Notes under the pieces: generated by a model
What the model was told of the DNA's origin: nothing
Databases searched by the model: none
What the model saw: the letters and a program-made list of their open reading frames with translations, nothing else
NCBI RefSeq assembly: GCF_013294065.1
Contig: NZ_JABSNM010000006.1
Coordinates: 162,978 to 226,977 of the forward strand
DNA from: Sphaerotilus uruguayifluvii
Lineage (GTDB): Bacteria > Pseudomonadota > Gammaproteobacteria > Burkholderiales > Burkholderiaceae_C
Length of the DNA stretch: 64,000 nt
Direction of reading: 5' to 3'
Shown here: positions 26,801 through 34,524 of the stretch, one piece after another
Position numbering within the stretch: the first letter of the stretch is position 1
Layout of the letters: each line of letters opens with the position of its first letter
Translations under genes and position numbers: made by a program

Positions 26801-27688
26801 TCAGGTCGAGGCCGGCTCCGTCGCCTGCGCCTCGCGGCTGATGCGCATCGTGACGTCGACCGCGCGCAGGTGCTTGGTGATCGAGCCGACCGCGACCCGG
26901 TCGACCCCGGTCTCGGCCAGCGTGCGCACCGTCTCCAGCGAGGCGCCGCCGGAATACTCGACCAGCGTGCGGCCGCCGCATTCGCGGTGCTCGCGCACCA
27001 TGCGCGCGACCGTCCTGACCAGCTCGAGCGGCAGGCTCTCGACCAGGACCAGCTCGATGTCCTCGTCGAGCGCGATCAGCGTGTCCTCGCGGGTGCGGAT
27101 CTCCGCCATGATCGGCACGTTCAGGCCGAGCGCGCGTGCGTAGCTGATCGCCTCGCGCAGGCCGCCGGCCGAGGCGATGTGCACGTCCTCGATCAGGAAG
27201 CCGTCGTGCAGGCCCATGCGGTGGTTCAGGCCGCCGCCGGCCAGCACCGCGTACTTCTGCGCGCTGCGCAGGCCGGGCAGGGTCTGGCGGGTGTCGACGA
27301 TGCGCGCACCCGTCCCGGCGACCGCGTCGACATAGCGGCGCACCGAGGTCGCGGTGCCGGTGAGCGTCTGCAGGAAATTCAGCGCGGTGCGCTCGCCGGT
27401 GAAGATCGTGCGCGCGCCGCCCGAGAGCGTGCACAGCAGGTCGTCGGGCTGCACCGAGGCGCCTTCCGGCACCGCCCATTCGATCGAGATCGTCGGGTCG
27501 AGCGTGCGGAAGACCGCGTCGAACCAGGGCTGGCCGCACAGCACCGCGGCCTCCCGCGTCATGACCCGGGCGGTGACCTGCTGGGCCCGGGACAGCAGCA
27601 CCGAGGTCACGTCGCCACTGCCGATGTCTTCGGCCAGGGCGTTCTCGACGCACAGTTGCAGGTCGGCGGGCGGGCTGACGGTGTTCAT
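26801..27688 (-). CDS. NadC paralogue with altered active-site residues
   Basis: A 295-residue homologue of quinolinate phosphoribosyltransferase and the second NadC in the window. The fold is kept: ALNFLQTLTGTAT, TLPGLRSAQKYAVLAGGG, NHRMGLHDG and GVDRVAVGSITKHLRAVDVTMR. Several residues that hold quinolinate or PRPP differ. The DTRK lysine is Gln135, the LIKENH lysine is Glu167 (LIEDVH), the EVE motif reads AEIR and the LDD/LDN aspartate is Glu217 (LVES). All are canonical in the fused copy at 11553-13127. It may therefore use another substrate or be inactive. AAGG lies 5 bases before the ATG at 27688. It is divergent from the recombinase-like gene and converges on DUF779. Confidence 0.85.
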   Translation of the reverse strand: MNTVSPPADLQLCVENALAEDIGSGDVTSVLLSRAQQVTARVMTREAAVLCGQPWFDAVFRTLDPTISIEWAVPEGASVQPDDLLCTLSGGARTIFTGERTALNFLQTLTGTATSVRRYVDAVAGTGARIVDTRQTLPGLRSAQKYAVLAGGGLNHRMGLHDGFLIEDVHIASAGGLREAISYARALGLNVPIMAEIRTREDTLIALDEDIELVLVESLPLELVRTVARMVREHRECGGRTLVEYSGGASLETVRTLAETGVDRVAVGSITKHLRAVDVTMRISREAQATEPAST

Positions 27689-27810
27689 TGAACCTTGTTC
27701 CGTGTTGTTCGACGAAATGCGAGATTCTGAGGCCTGATCGGGGCGTCTGCTGCGAGAAGTGCCGTCCTGTTGCCGATGCCGTCGGCTGAAGAGAGTGACT
27801 CAGGTCTTTT

Positions 27811-27890
27811 AAGATACTAACAGCTAATTGAACGAAGCCCGGAACGCCCTCGGAAACGTGCACGAGGAAAGCTGTTTTCGTTAGTATCTT
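27811..27890. repeat. 11-bp perfect inverted repeat before recombinase-like gene
   Basis: Left arm AAGATACTAAC (27811-27821) and right arm GTTAGTATCTT (27880-27890) are exact reverse complements separated by 58 bases. The right arm ends 3 bases before the ATG of the recombinase-like gene and the left arm faces nadC-like at 27688. In both outward directions the arm reads TTAGTATCTT, which contains -10-like TAGTAT. It could be a pair of operator sites or recombination sites. The region is much richer in A+T than its surroundings. Confidence 0.8.
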
Positions 27891-27893
27891 TCC

Positions 27894-28991
27894 ATGGACA
27901 CCGCGACTCTCTCCCTGTTCGATCCCTCGCCGGGCGATGCGCTGGCCGAGCGGCTGCAGCAGCAGTTCCAGGCCTGGCTCGATTCCGCGCCGGCGCGCGG
28001 TCCGCGCCAGAAGGGCCGCCTGCGCGAGGAGTCGGCGCAGATCTACGCCGACATGTGGAACGCCTTCATCGCCTACTGCGCTCCTGCCGGCAGCGCGGAC
28101 GAGACCGCCGCAGGGCGCACGCTGCGGCTCGATCCGGACAGCGACGGCGCGCTCGACCGCGAGCACCTGGTCGAGTTCCTGGAACATGCCGCGACCCGGC
28201 CGCTGCGCCGGGTCCGCACCGGGCAGGCGCGCGCCGAGCTGACGCTGCGCTACGCCTGGCGGCTGCTGCAGCTGCTCGACCGGGTGCTCAACCATGCCCG
28301 CGAGCAGCAGGGGCGCGAGCCCTTCGAGGCCGCGCAGGCGCTGATGCAGGAAGCGCCCTATCGCTACGCCAATGCGGCGGCTCTGACGCCGGTGCCGGAT
28401 GTGCTGACCGATGCCCAGGCCGAGGCGCTGGTCGCTCACGCCACCGAATTCCAGGCGCTCGACCTGGCGCGCGGCATCACCTGGAAGGTGCTGCGCGACC
28501 GCTGCGCGCTTGCGCTGATGCTCGGCGCCGGGCTGGCGCCGGGGCAGGTGCGGGCCTTGCGCCTGGGCGACGTGACGATCGACGGCGGCCACGAGCCTGG
28601 CGTGCCCTGGCGGCTGACGGTCGTCGCCGACGGCAGTTGTCCGGAGCACCAGGTGCCGATCGCCGCCTGGGCGGCGCGCCAGCTGGGTTTCTGGCTGACC
28701 GTGCGGGCGCGGCTCGGCGAGGCGGTCGTGCGCGAGCCCTGGGTGTTTCCGTCGACGCTGGCGGGCAAGCCGTGGTCGCATCCGGCCTGCCACCGCGCCG
28801 CGGTCACGCTGATGGCCGCGCTGGGCATCGAGGGCGGCTCGCCGTTCCGGCTGAGGCACACCTTCGCGGTGCGCCAGCTGCGCAGCGGCCATGCCGAGGA
28901 GGAGGTCGCGCGCTGGATGGGCTATGTCGACACCGGCCCGATGAAGCGATACCGCCATGTGCTGACCGCGCCGGAGCGCGGGGTGGCCTGA
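27894..28991 (+). CDS. Tyrosine recombinase-like protein lacking most catalytic residues
   Basis: A 365-residue protein with a helical N-terminal region (about 40-160, SAM-like/core-binding) and a C-terminal domain that aligns with phage-integrase/XerD catalytic domains. Compared with XerD motifs, the first Arg (GLR) is Ala215 in GAGLAPGQVRALRL. The HxxR His is Phe318 (FRLRH), with Arg321 kept. The GH motif is GY (Tyr344), and the nucleophile Tyr353 is present in MKRYRHV. Three of the usual catalytic positions are therefore lost, while the fold and tyrosine remain. There is no adjacent transposon or att site apart from the 11-bp inverted repeat directly upstream. It may be a DNA-binding regulator derived from a recombinase. 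The ATG at 27894 has no ribosome binding site. Confidence 0.75.
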   Translation: MDTATLSLFDPSPGDALAERLQQQFQAWLDSAPARGPRQKGRLREESAQIYADMWNAFIAYCAPAGSADETAAGRTLRLDPDSDGALDREHLVEFLEHAATRPLRRVRTGQARAELTLRYAWRLLQLLDRVLNHAREQQGREPFEAAQALMQEAPYRYANAAALTPVPDVLTDAQAEALVAHATEFQALDLARGITWKVLRDRCALALMLGAGLAPGQVRALRLGDVTIDGGHEPGVPWRLTVVADGSCPEHQVPIAAWAARQLGFWLTVRARLGEAVVREPWVFPSTLAGKPWSHPACHRAAVTLMAALGIEGGSPFRLRHTFAVRQLRSGHAEEEVARWMGYVDTGPMKRYRHVLTAPERGVA

Positions 28992-29013
28992 GGCCGGTCG
29001 GTGCCGCGCCGAG

Positions 29014-30561
29014 TCAGAGCGGCGTGCGCTCGCAGCGGTCGAGCTGCTGGTACTCGCGCCGCGCCGACGGCGTGGCGAAGCGCTCGAACTGCTCGCTCAG
29101 GCGCGCGAGCTGGCGCAGCCGCAGCACCTTGTCGAGCTGGGTGATGTCGCGGTCGACGCCGACCTGCTCGAGATCGAGGGCAGCCCGGCGGTCCTGGCGC
29201 TCGGCCAGCGCCGGGTAGTCCTTCTGCGCCGTCAGATAGGACTGCGCCGCGCCCAGCTCGGTGGCCAGGAAGCGTGCATAGGCAGCGGTGTGGGGATGGG
29301 CCGCCTCGGGCCAGCGCTGCACCAGGCCGCGCTGCAGCCGCTGCTGCAGCTGCGTGATCTCGTCGTCGAGCCGGTGCGACTGCCGGTCGATCGCCTCGAG
29401 CCGCTGCTCCAGCGCCTGGTGGCGCGTCTGCAGCGCGCGCTGCAGCGCACGACCGCGCGGCGGCAGGCCCAGCCGCTGCGCCAGCTCGGCCGCCAGCCGG
29501 CCGTACTCGTTGTCGGGTTCGCTGGTCGTGTCGATGTAGCGCAGCCAGGCCGGCTGCCAGCGCTCCAGGTAGACCTCGCTGGTGGCGCGCGGCAGATCGG
29601 CGTTGTGGCCCTCCAGCAGCGCGTACAGGTGCGCCTCGTGCAGCGTGACCGTGCCGTCGCCGTCACGGTCGGGCGAGCGCGGCAGGCGCTGGCCGGCGCG
29701 GGTCATGCCGCTGAGCGCGGCGAAGAAGTAGGTGGTGTAGTCGCGGTAGTCGCCCGAGTCGATGCTGGCCGAGCAGCCCTCGGAGAGCCGGTCGGCAGAC
29801 TCGGCGGCGAAGCCGCAGCGGTTGTAGGCAGCCAGCGTGCGCGTGTCGCGCGCCTGCGGGCGGATCAGGCGCATGAAGCCGCCCGAGTAGCACTGCGTGA
29901 AGACGAAGCGCATCGGCACGGCCGGCGGCGCGCTGCCGGCCAGGCGCTCGAGCTCGCGCACCGACAGCCGGGTGTCGTCCCACAGGCGCAGCGTGTTGCC
30001 GGCCCGGTCGGAGAGGTCGCGCAGGCCGTGGCCGTTGAACACGAACAGGCCGCGGTCGCCCGGCCGCAGCGCCGAGAAGTCGCGTGCCAGCGTCGCGCCG
30101 AGCTGATCGACGCGGGTGCCGTGCACGGTGCCGCCGATGTGGTGCTTGCGGTACTGGTTGCCGTTGAATTCCTGCTGGCCGAAGACGCGCGCCAGCGGCT
30201 GCAGCGTCGCCTGGCCCTCGGCCGGCCGGCTCCAGATGCGCACGTCGCGCACTTCGGGCGAGGCGTCTGCGAAGAAGATGCGCAGGTCCGCCTGCGGCGC
30301 CAGCGAGCGCACGATGTCGGCCACCCACAGCACGTTGAGCTCGATCTGGCCCTGCGAGGCCTCGGGGTCCGGGCCGCCGCCGACCAGCCAGACATGCGAG
30401 CGGCCGGCCGAGGGCGCGCCTGCCGCCTGCGCATGCACCGCGCTGCCCGGCCAGGCCACCAGCGCCATCGCCGCGAGACTGCACAGGCGGCGCGCGATGG
30501 CCGAACGCCATCGGGCCGGCGCGTGCTCAGTGCTCTGCGGGAATGGTGGTCGGAGCTTCAT
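29014..30561 (-). CDS. Secreted caspase-like (clan CD) cysteine peptidase
   Basis: A 515-residue precursor. A signal peptide (about 1-45, ending VHAQA) precedes a caspase/legumain-like domain. The strand LFVFNGHG carries the candidate catalytic His178 and MRFVFTQCYSGGF carries Cys224, the His-Gly and Cys-Ser-Gly arrangement of clan CD peptidases. An EF-hand-like loop DRDGDGTVTLHE near residue 300 may bind calcium. Residues about 345-515 are predicted to be long charged helices, probably coiled coil (RHQALEQRLEAIDRQSHRLDDE). The start overlaps the end of the upstream membrane-protein gene by 35 bases, so the two are translated together. Substrate and role are unknown; an inactive homologue is possible. 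Confidence 0.7.
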   Translation of the reverse strand: MKLRPPFPQSTEHAPARWRSAIARRLCSLAAMALVAWPGSAVHAQAAGAPSAGRSHVWLVGGGPDPEASQGQIELNVLWVADIVRSLAPQADLRIFFADASPEVRDVRIWSRPAEGQATLQPLARVFGQQEFNGNQYRKHHIGGTVHGTRVDQLGATLARDFSALRPGDRGLFVFNGHGLRDLSDRAGNTLRLWDDTRLSVRELERLAGSAPPAVPMRFVFTQCYSGGFMRLIRPQARDTRTLAAYNRCGFAAESADRLSEGCSASIDSGDYRDYTTYFFAALSGMTRAGQRLPRSPDRDGDGTVTLHEAHLYALLEGHNADLPRATSEVYLERWQPAWLRYIDTTSEPDNEYGRLAAELAQRLGLPPRGRALQRALQTRHQALEQRLEAIDRQSHRLDDEITQLQQRLQRGLVQRWPEAAHPHTAAYARFLATELGAAQSYLTAQKDYPALAERQDRRAALDLEQVGVDRDITQLDKVLRLRQLARLSEQFERFATPSARREYQQLDRCERTPL

Positions 30562-31108
30562 GTCGATCGGTCAGGACGGGCAGCGGGGGAGGAACCCTGC
30601 TCGGGCGGGTCGTGGGGGGCGGGGCCGGCGGCAGGCCGTCGTCGGGCAGGTCGAAGCGCGAGCGCGGCAGCCCGCGCGGCGGGGGCGGCGGCTCGCGGTG
30701 GGTGGCCAGCGCATACAGCAGGCCCGACAGCGCGCAGACCGCGCCGAGCAGCAGCGACTGCGGCTGCATTGCCTTCAGCCCGGCGAACAGGCCCAGGCCG
30801 ATGCCGGCGGTGCCGCACAGCACGACCAGCAGCACCGCGGCCCAGACCAGCGCCCCGCCGCCGAGCAGCAGACCGCCGAGCCACGGCAGCGTGCCGAGCA
30901 GGTACAGCGCCCCGACCAGCCACAGCAGGTCCAGGCCCAGCTGGCGCAGCAGCTCGCGGTGCGGCTCCAGCGCCCACTGCTGCGAGATCACCTGATCACC
31001 GAGCAGGTGGTCGAGCAGCGCCAGTCCGGCCAGCGCCAGCAGCAGCGTCAGCCAGGGCAGAAGAAGAAAGGCCAGGACGGCGCGTCGATGGATCCAGCGG
31101 GACAGCAA
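30527..31108 (-). CDS. Small membrane protein with four helices and Pro-rich tail
   Basis: A 193-residue protein: four hydrophobic segments (about 12-32, 58-78, 80-105 and 115-135) and a cytoplasmic or periplasmic Pro/Arg-rich tail (PPPPPRGLPRSRF, PPAPPPTTRPSRV). No family is recognised. The reading frame has no ATG in its first part, so the likely start is TTG at 31108. This is unusual for the window and the exact start is uncertain. Its 3' end overlaps the caspase-like gene by 35 bases, pointing to translational coupling and a shared task, perhaps anchoring or controlling the secreted peptidase. Confidence 0.55.
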   Translation of the reverse strand: MLSRWIHRRAVLAFLLLPWLTLLLALAGLALLDHLLGDQVISQQWALEPHRELLRQLGLDLLWLVGALYLLGTLPWLGGLLLGGGALVWAAVLLVVLCGTAGIGLGLFAGLKAMQPQSLLLGAVCALSGLLYALATHREPPPPPRGLPRSRFDLPDDGLPPAPPPTTRPSRVPPPLPVLTDRHEAPTTIPAEH

Positions 31109-31174
31109 GGGCGGCAGGGCAGGGGCGCGAGAAGATGCGAATATCTCACATCGGCGCCAGGGCCGGGGCAGCGC

Positions 31175-32317
31175 TCAGCGCCGGGGCAGCACGGCCGGAC
31201 CGGCCGGTCGCCAGCGTCGCAGCTGTCCGATCGCCCAGCCGCGCAGCGAGCGGTGAAAGAGCAGGTGCTGCGACACCGGCGCGATGTGGGGCTTCCACAG
31301 ATGCGCCCAGGGCGGATGCGTGACGAAGCTCAGCCGGTCGATGCGCGCGTCGGCGCAGGCCGACTCGATCGCCTCGCGCATGATCAGATGGCCGGGCGCG
31401 AGGTCGGCCTCCGATTCGAGGTAGGCGATCTTGACCAGGTGCAGCGTGCGTGCGCCCAGCAGCGCGAACTGCGCCGCGATGGCCTGGCCGTCCAGGCGCA
31501 GCAGGTGGATGCGGCAGGTGCGCTGGTCGGCGAACTGGCGCGCCAGCGCGCGGTAGAAGCCGCTGAGCGAGTCGCTGCGGGCGATCGCGCTGCCGGTCTC
31601 GGCCTTCCAGCCCGAGGCTTCGAGCTGCAGGAACTGCTCGAGCGCGGCCTCCAGCGCCGGGCCGGACTCGACGACCTCGAAGCGCAGCGCGCCGCGCGAC
31701 TGCGCCCGCCGCATCAGCCGGCGCACGTTGCCGTGATGGCTGCGGCTGACCGGCGCGAGCGCCTGCTCGGGCGTGCCGCTGCAGTCCAGCCAGGCGCTCT
31801 CGCGCAGCGGCATCGAGCATTCGGCCGGCCGGCGCTCCGAGCGGGCCGCGCGGTCCAGGCCCGAGCCGGCGATGACCCCGTCGAGGCGCAGCAGGTCCCA
31901 GCCGATCTCGCGCGCCGCCACCGAGCCCTGCAGCCAGTCGAAGAGCTCGGGCCAGAGATCGTCCGCGTCCATGTCGGGGGCCAGCGCCAGGTCGCTGATG
32001 AGCTGGTGCGCATGCACCGGCGTTCGGGCCTCGCGCAGCGTCATCAGGCCGGCGCCGAAGGGGCGCTGGTCGACCGTCAGCGGCAGCACCGCCTCCAGCC
32101 GGTCGCCGCGCTGCGCGCAGACGAAGGCCAGCTCGTCCGGGCTGTCGCACAGGTGCTGCAGCCGCGCGCCGTACCAGGCCGGCTGGCGGAAGATGCAGTC
32201 GGGCTCCATGCGGGCGTCGAGCATGGCCTGCCAGCGCGGGCGCAGGGCCATCCAGCCATGCAGGCCGCGCATGATGCGGAAGGAGCGGGGAGGCGGCGGA
32301 AGAGGGCGGGCGCTCAT
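31175..32317 (-). CDS. GNAT-fold acetyltransferase, PF13480 (CelD/BcsL-like) type
   Basis: A 380-residue cytoplasmic protein. Residues about 180-330 carry the PF13480 pattern. It begins with [15 protein letters not shown], followed by [17 protein letters not shown] (the L-E-x-x-x-W-K signature), [18 protein letters not shown] and [23 protein letters not shown], the acyl-CoA-binding part. Proteins of this group acylate sugars, exopolysaccharide or amino groups and are often found in cellulose or capsule clusters. The ATG at 32317 is the most upstream sensible start; it has no clear ribosome binding site. A second member of the same family lies at 39057-40190. Its target is unknown. Confidence 0.75.
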   Translation of the reverse strand: MSARPLPPPPRSFRIMRGLHGWMALRPRWQAMLDARMEPDCIFRQPAWYGARLQHLCDSPDELAFVCAQRGDRLEAVLPLTVDQRPFGAGLMTLREARTPVHAHQLISDLALAPDMDADDLWPELFDWLQGSVAAREIGWDLLRLDGVIAGSGLDRAARSERRPAECSMPLRESAWLDCSGTPEQALAPVSRSHHGNVRRLMRRAQSRGALRFEVVESGPALEAALEQFLQLEASGWKAETGSAIARSDSLSGFYRALARQFADQRTCRIHLLRLDGQAIAAQFALLGARTLHLVKIAYLESEADLAPGHLIMREAIESACADARIDRLSFVTHPPWAHLWKPHIAPVSQHLLFHRSLRGWAIGQLRRWRPAGPAVLPRR

Positions 32318-32441
32318 CGGCAAGGGACACCGGTCGGGTGAGTCGGGTGACAATTCCCCTGCATGTCGGCACGATGCCGGCCGGCCTGAAACCCCGCCTT
32401 CCGCTTTCCCCGCCCACGAACCCCAGGACGCCTCCCACGCC

Positions 32442-32987
32442 ATGCCGCTGCGCGAGATTCTCAAGATGGGTGACGCACGCCTGCTGCGCACCGCCCGCCC
32501 GCTCGCCGAAGCCGAGTTCGGCACGTCCGAGCTGCACGCGCTGATCGCCGACATGGTCGAGACCATGCAGGCGGTGCAGGGCGCCGGCCTGGCCGCGCCG
32601 CAGATCGGCGTCGACCTGGCGCTGGTGATCTTCGGCTTCGGCCGCAGCCTGCGCTATCCGGACGCGCCGCCGGTGCCGCCCACCGTGCTGATCAACCCGG
32701 TGATCGAGCCGCTCTCGGACGAGGAGGAGGACGGCTGGGAAGGCTGCCTGTCGGTGCCGGGGCTGCGCGGCGTGGTGCCGCGCTGGTCGCGCATCCGCTA
32801 CACCGGGCGCGACGAGCGCGGCCAGCCGATCGACCGCGTCGCCGAGGGCTTTCACGCCCGGGTGGTGCAGCACGAGTGCGACCACCTGATCGGCACGCTC
32901 TACCCGATGCGGGTGCGCGACTTCCGCCGCTTCGGCTACACCGAGGTGCTCTTTCCCGGGCTGGACGCGTCGCGCGACGACGACTGA
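32442..32987 (+). CDS. def: Peptide deformylase
   Basis: Removes the formyl group from the first methionine of new proteins. In the 181-residue product the three family motifs are complete: [18 protein letters not shown] (metal ligand Cys102) and QHECDHL (His144, catalytic Glu145, His148). The start [14 protein letters not shown] is typical of the betaproteobacterial second type of Def, which is usually encoded away from fmt, and no fmt is present here either. The last 52 bases overlap the end of the convergent SPFH gene. Confidence 0.93.
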   Translation: MPLREILKMGDARLLRTARPLAEAEFGTSELHALIADMVETMQAVQGAGLAAPQIGVDLALVIFGFGRSLRYPDAPPVPPTVLINPVIEPLSDEEEDGWEGCLSVPGLRGVVPRWSRIRYTGRDERGQPIDRVAEGFHARVVQHECDHLIGTLYPMRVRDFRRFGYTEVLFPGLDASRDDD

Positions 32988-33898
32988 GGTGCGGCCGGCG
33001 CGCGCATCAGCGCCATCGCCGAGCCGATCAGGCCGGCGACCTCGCCCATGTGCGCTGGCACGATCATCGTGTTGTTCGTGCGGGCCAGCTCCGCGTAGGC
33101 ATCGACCGCCTTCTCGGCCACCTGCAGCTGCACCGCCTGTTCGCCGCCGGGCTCGCGGATCGCCGCGGCGATGCGCCGGATCGCGTCGGCCGAGGCGGTC
33201 GCCACCGCCGAGATCGCCGCCGCCTGGCCCTCGGCCTGGTTGATCTGCGCCTGCTTCTCGCCTTCGGAGCGGGCGATGAAGGAGGCCCGCTCGCCGGTGG
33301 CGATGTTGATCTGCTCCTGCTTGCGGCCCTCGGAGGCGGCGATCAGCGCGCGCTTCTCGCGCTCGGCGGTGATCTGCTGCTGCATCGCGTGCAGGATCTC
33401 CGCCGGCGGCGTCAGGTCCTTGATCTCGTAGCGCAGCACCTTCACGCCCCAGGTCAGCGCCGCCTCGTCGAGCGCGTTGACCACCGAGGCGTTGATCAGC
33501 TCGCGCTCCTCGAAGGTGCGGTCGAGTTCCATCTTGCCGATCACCGAGCGCAGCGTGGTCTGCGCGAGCTGGGTGATGGCCATCACGTAGTCCGACGAGC
33601 CGTAGCTGGCGCGCATCGGGTCGGTGACCTGGAAGTACAGGATGCCGTCGACCTTGAGCTGGGTGTTGTCGCGGGTGATGCAGACCTGGCTGGGCACGTC
33701 GAGCGGAATCTCCTTGAGCGAGTGGCGGTAGGCGACGCGCTCGATGAAGGGGATCAGGAAGTTCAGCCCCGGCGAGAGCGTGGCGTGGTAGCGGCCGAGC
33801 CGCTCAACGATCCAGGCGTGCTGCTGCGGCACGACCTGGACCGAGCGGGCGACGAACAGCGCCGCGACGGCGAGAAGGATCAGCGCGAGAAGGTCCAT
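32936..33898 (-). CDS. SPFH/Band 7 membrane protein (QmcA/stomatin type)
   Basis: A 320-residue protein: one N-terminal membrane helix (about 3-20, [17 protein letters not shown]) followed by an SPFH domain (about 22-200, with [28 protein letters not shown] and [19 protein letters not shown]) and an Ala/Glu/Gln-rich coiled coil (about 195-265). This is the QmcA/paraslipin form, which builds large rings in the membrane and binds FtsH-type proteases. The gene upstream encodes an NfeD protein 40 bases away; SPFH and NfeD are a well-known operon pair thought to act together in membrane quality control. The 3' end overlaps def. Confidence 0.92.
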   Translation of the reverse strand: MDLLALILLAVAALFVARSVQVVPQQHAWIVERLGRYHATLSPGLNFLIPFIERVAYRHSLKEIPLDVPSQVCITRDNTQLKVDGILYFQVTDPMRASYGSSDYVMAITQLAQTTLRSVIGKMELDRTFEERELINASVVNALDEAALTWGVKVLRYEIKDLTPPAEILHAMQQQITAEREKRALIAASEGRKQEQINIATGERASFIARSEGEKQAQINQAEGQAAAISAVATASADAIRRIAAAIREPGGEQAVQLQVAEKAVDAYAELARTNNTMIVPAHMGEVAGLIGSAMALMRAPAAPQSSSRDASSPGKSTSV

Positions 33899-33938
33899 GC
33901 GGGACTCCGGTGGAGGAAAGAGGCCGGGCGCGGGCCGC

Positions 33939-34376
33939 TCATCGCAGCGCGCGCAGCCGCAGCGTCGTGCCGTCGACGCCGACGATGACATGCAGGCCGG
34001 GGCGGCCGGGCGGCTCCGCCGCGTCCAGGCGTGCCGTCCAGGTGCAGCCGCGGTGCGACACCTCGGCCAGGCCGTCGTCGCGCCAGCGCTCGACGCGCAC
34101 CTGCAGGCCGAGATCGAGATGCTGGGCCGGATCGGTCGCCGACCCGGGCGCCGTGCGTCGCCGCAGCCGCCAGGCGCGCAGCGCCAGCATCGCGCCGCCG
34201 CCGACGAGGGCCGCCGTGAGCGTCTGTGCCGCGCTGCCGGCGCCCAGCAGCGCCGCCACGCCGGCCGCGGCCAGACCGAGCGCCAGCAGCAGCAGGAAGA
34301 AGGTGCCGGTGAACAGCTCGAGCGCCAGCACCAGCGCCGCGGCGATCCACCATGAGGTCAGGACATCGGACTGCAT
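33939..34376 (-). CDS. NfeD-like protein
   Basis: A 145-residue protein with two or three N-terminal membrane segments (WWIAAALVLALELFTG, then FFLLLLALGLAAAGVAALLG, and a short one to about residue 65). A small beta-barrel OB-like domain occupies residues 80-145 (LGLQVRVERWRDDGLAEVSHRGCTW). This is the short NfeD form without the ClpP-like protease domain. It heads the two-gene SPFH/NfeD unit and is divergent from the amino-acid decarboxylase gene, with 148 bases between the starts. Confidence 0.85.
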   Translation of the reverse strand: MQSDVLTSWWIAAALVLALELFTGTFFLLLLALGLAAAGVAALLGAGSAAQTLTAALVGGGAMLALRAWRLRRRTAPGSATDPAQHLDLGLQVRVERWRDDGLAEVSHRGCTWTARLDAAEPPGRPGLHVIVGVDGTTLRLRALR

Positions 34377-34432
34377 CTCGGGCCTCCCGTGCCGGACAGT
34401 GTAGGACCGCGATCACGACAGCGCATTGACAT

Positions 34433-34447
34433 CGGTGCATCGCACCG
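34433..34447. promoter_or_regulatory. Inverted repeat before the decarboxylase gene
   Basis: CGGTGC-ATC-GCACCG, a perfect inverted repeat with 6-bp arms just downstream of TTGACA (34426-34431). TTGACA is a -35-like hexamer, but no good -10 follows at the right spacing. TACACT at 34462 is a second candidate -10. The palindrome could be an operator for a regulator acting on either of the divergent genes. Confidence 0.45.
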
Positions 34448-34524
34448 TCACGCGCTGGCCCTACACTTCGCCCTTCGCTTTTTTCCCGTCCCACCGCCCC
34501 CTGGTCTTCGGAGACCCTCCCGCC

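Noticed and set aside
27811-28991. Integrative element or prophage at the recombinase-like gene
   Set aside because: No tRNA target, no direct repeats, no phage or transposon genes nearby, and base composition and codon use match the surroundings.
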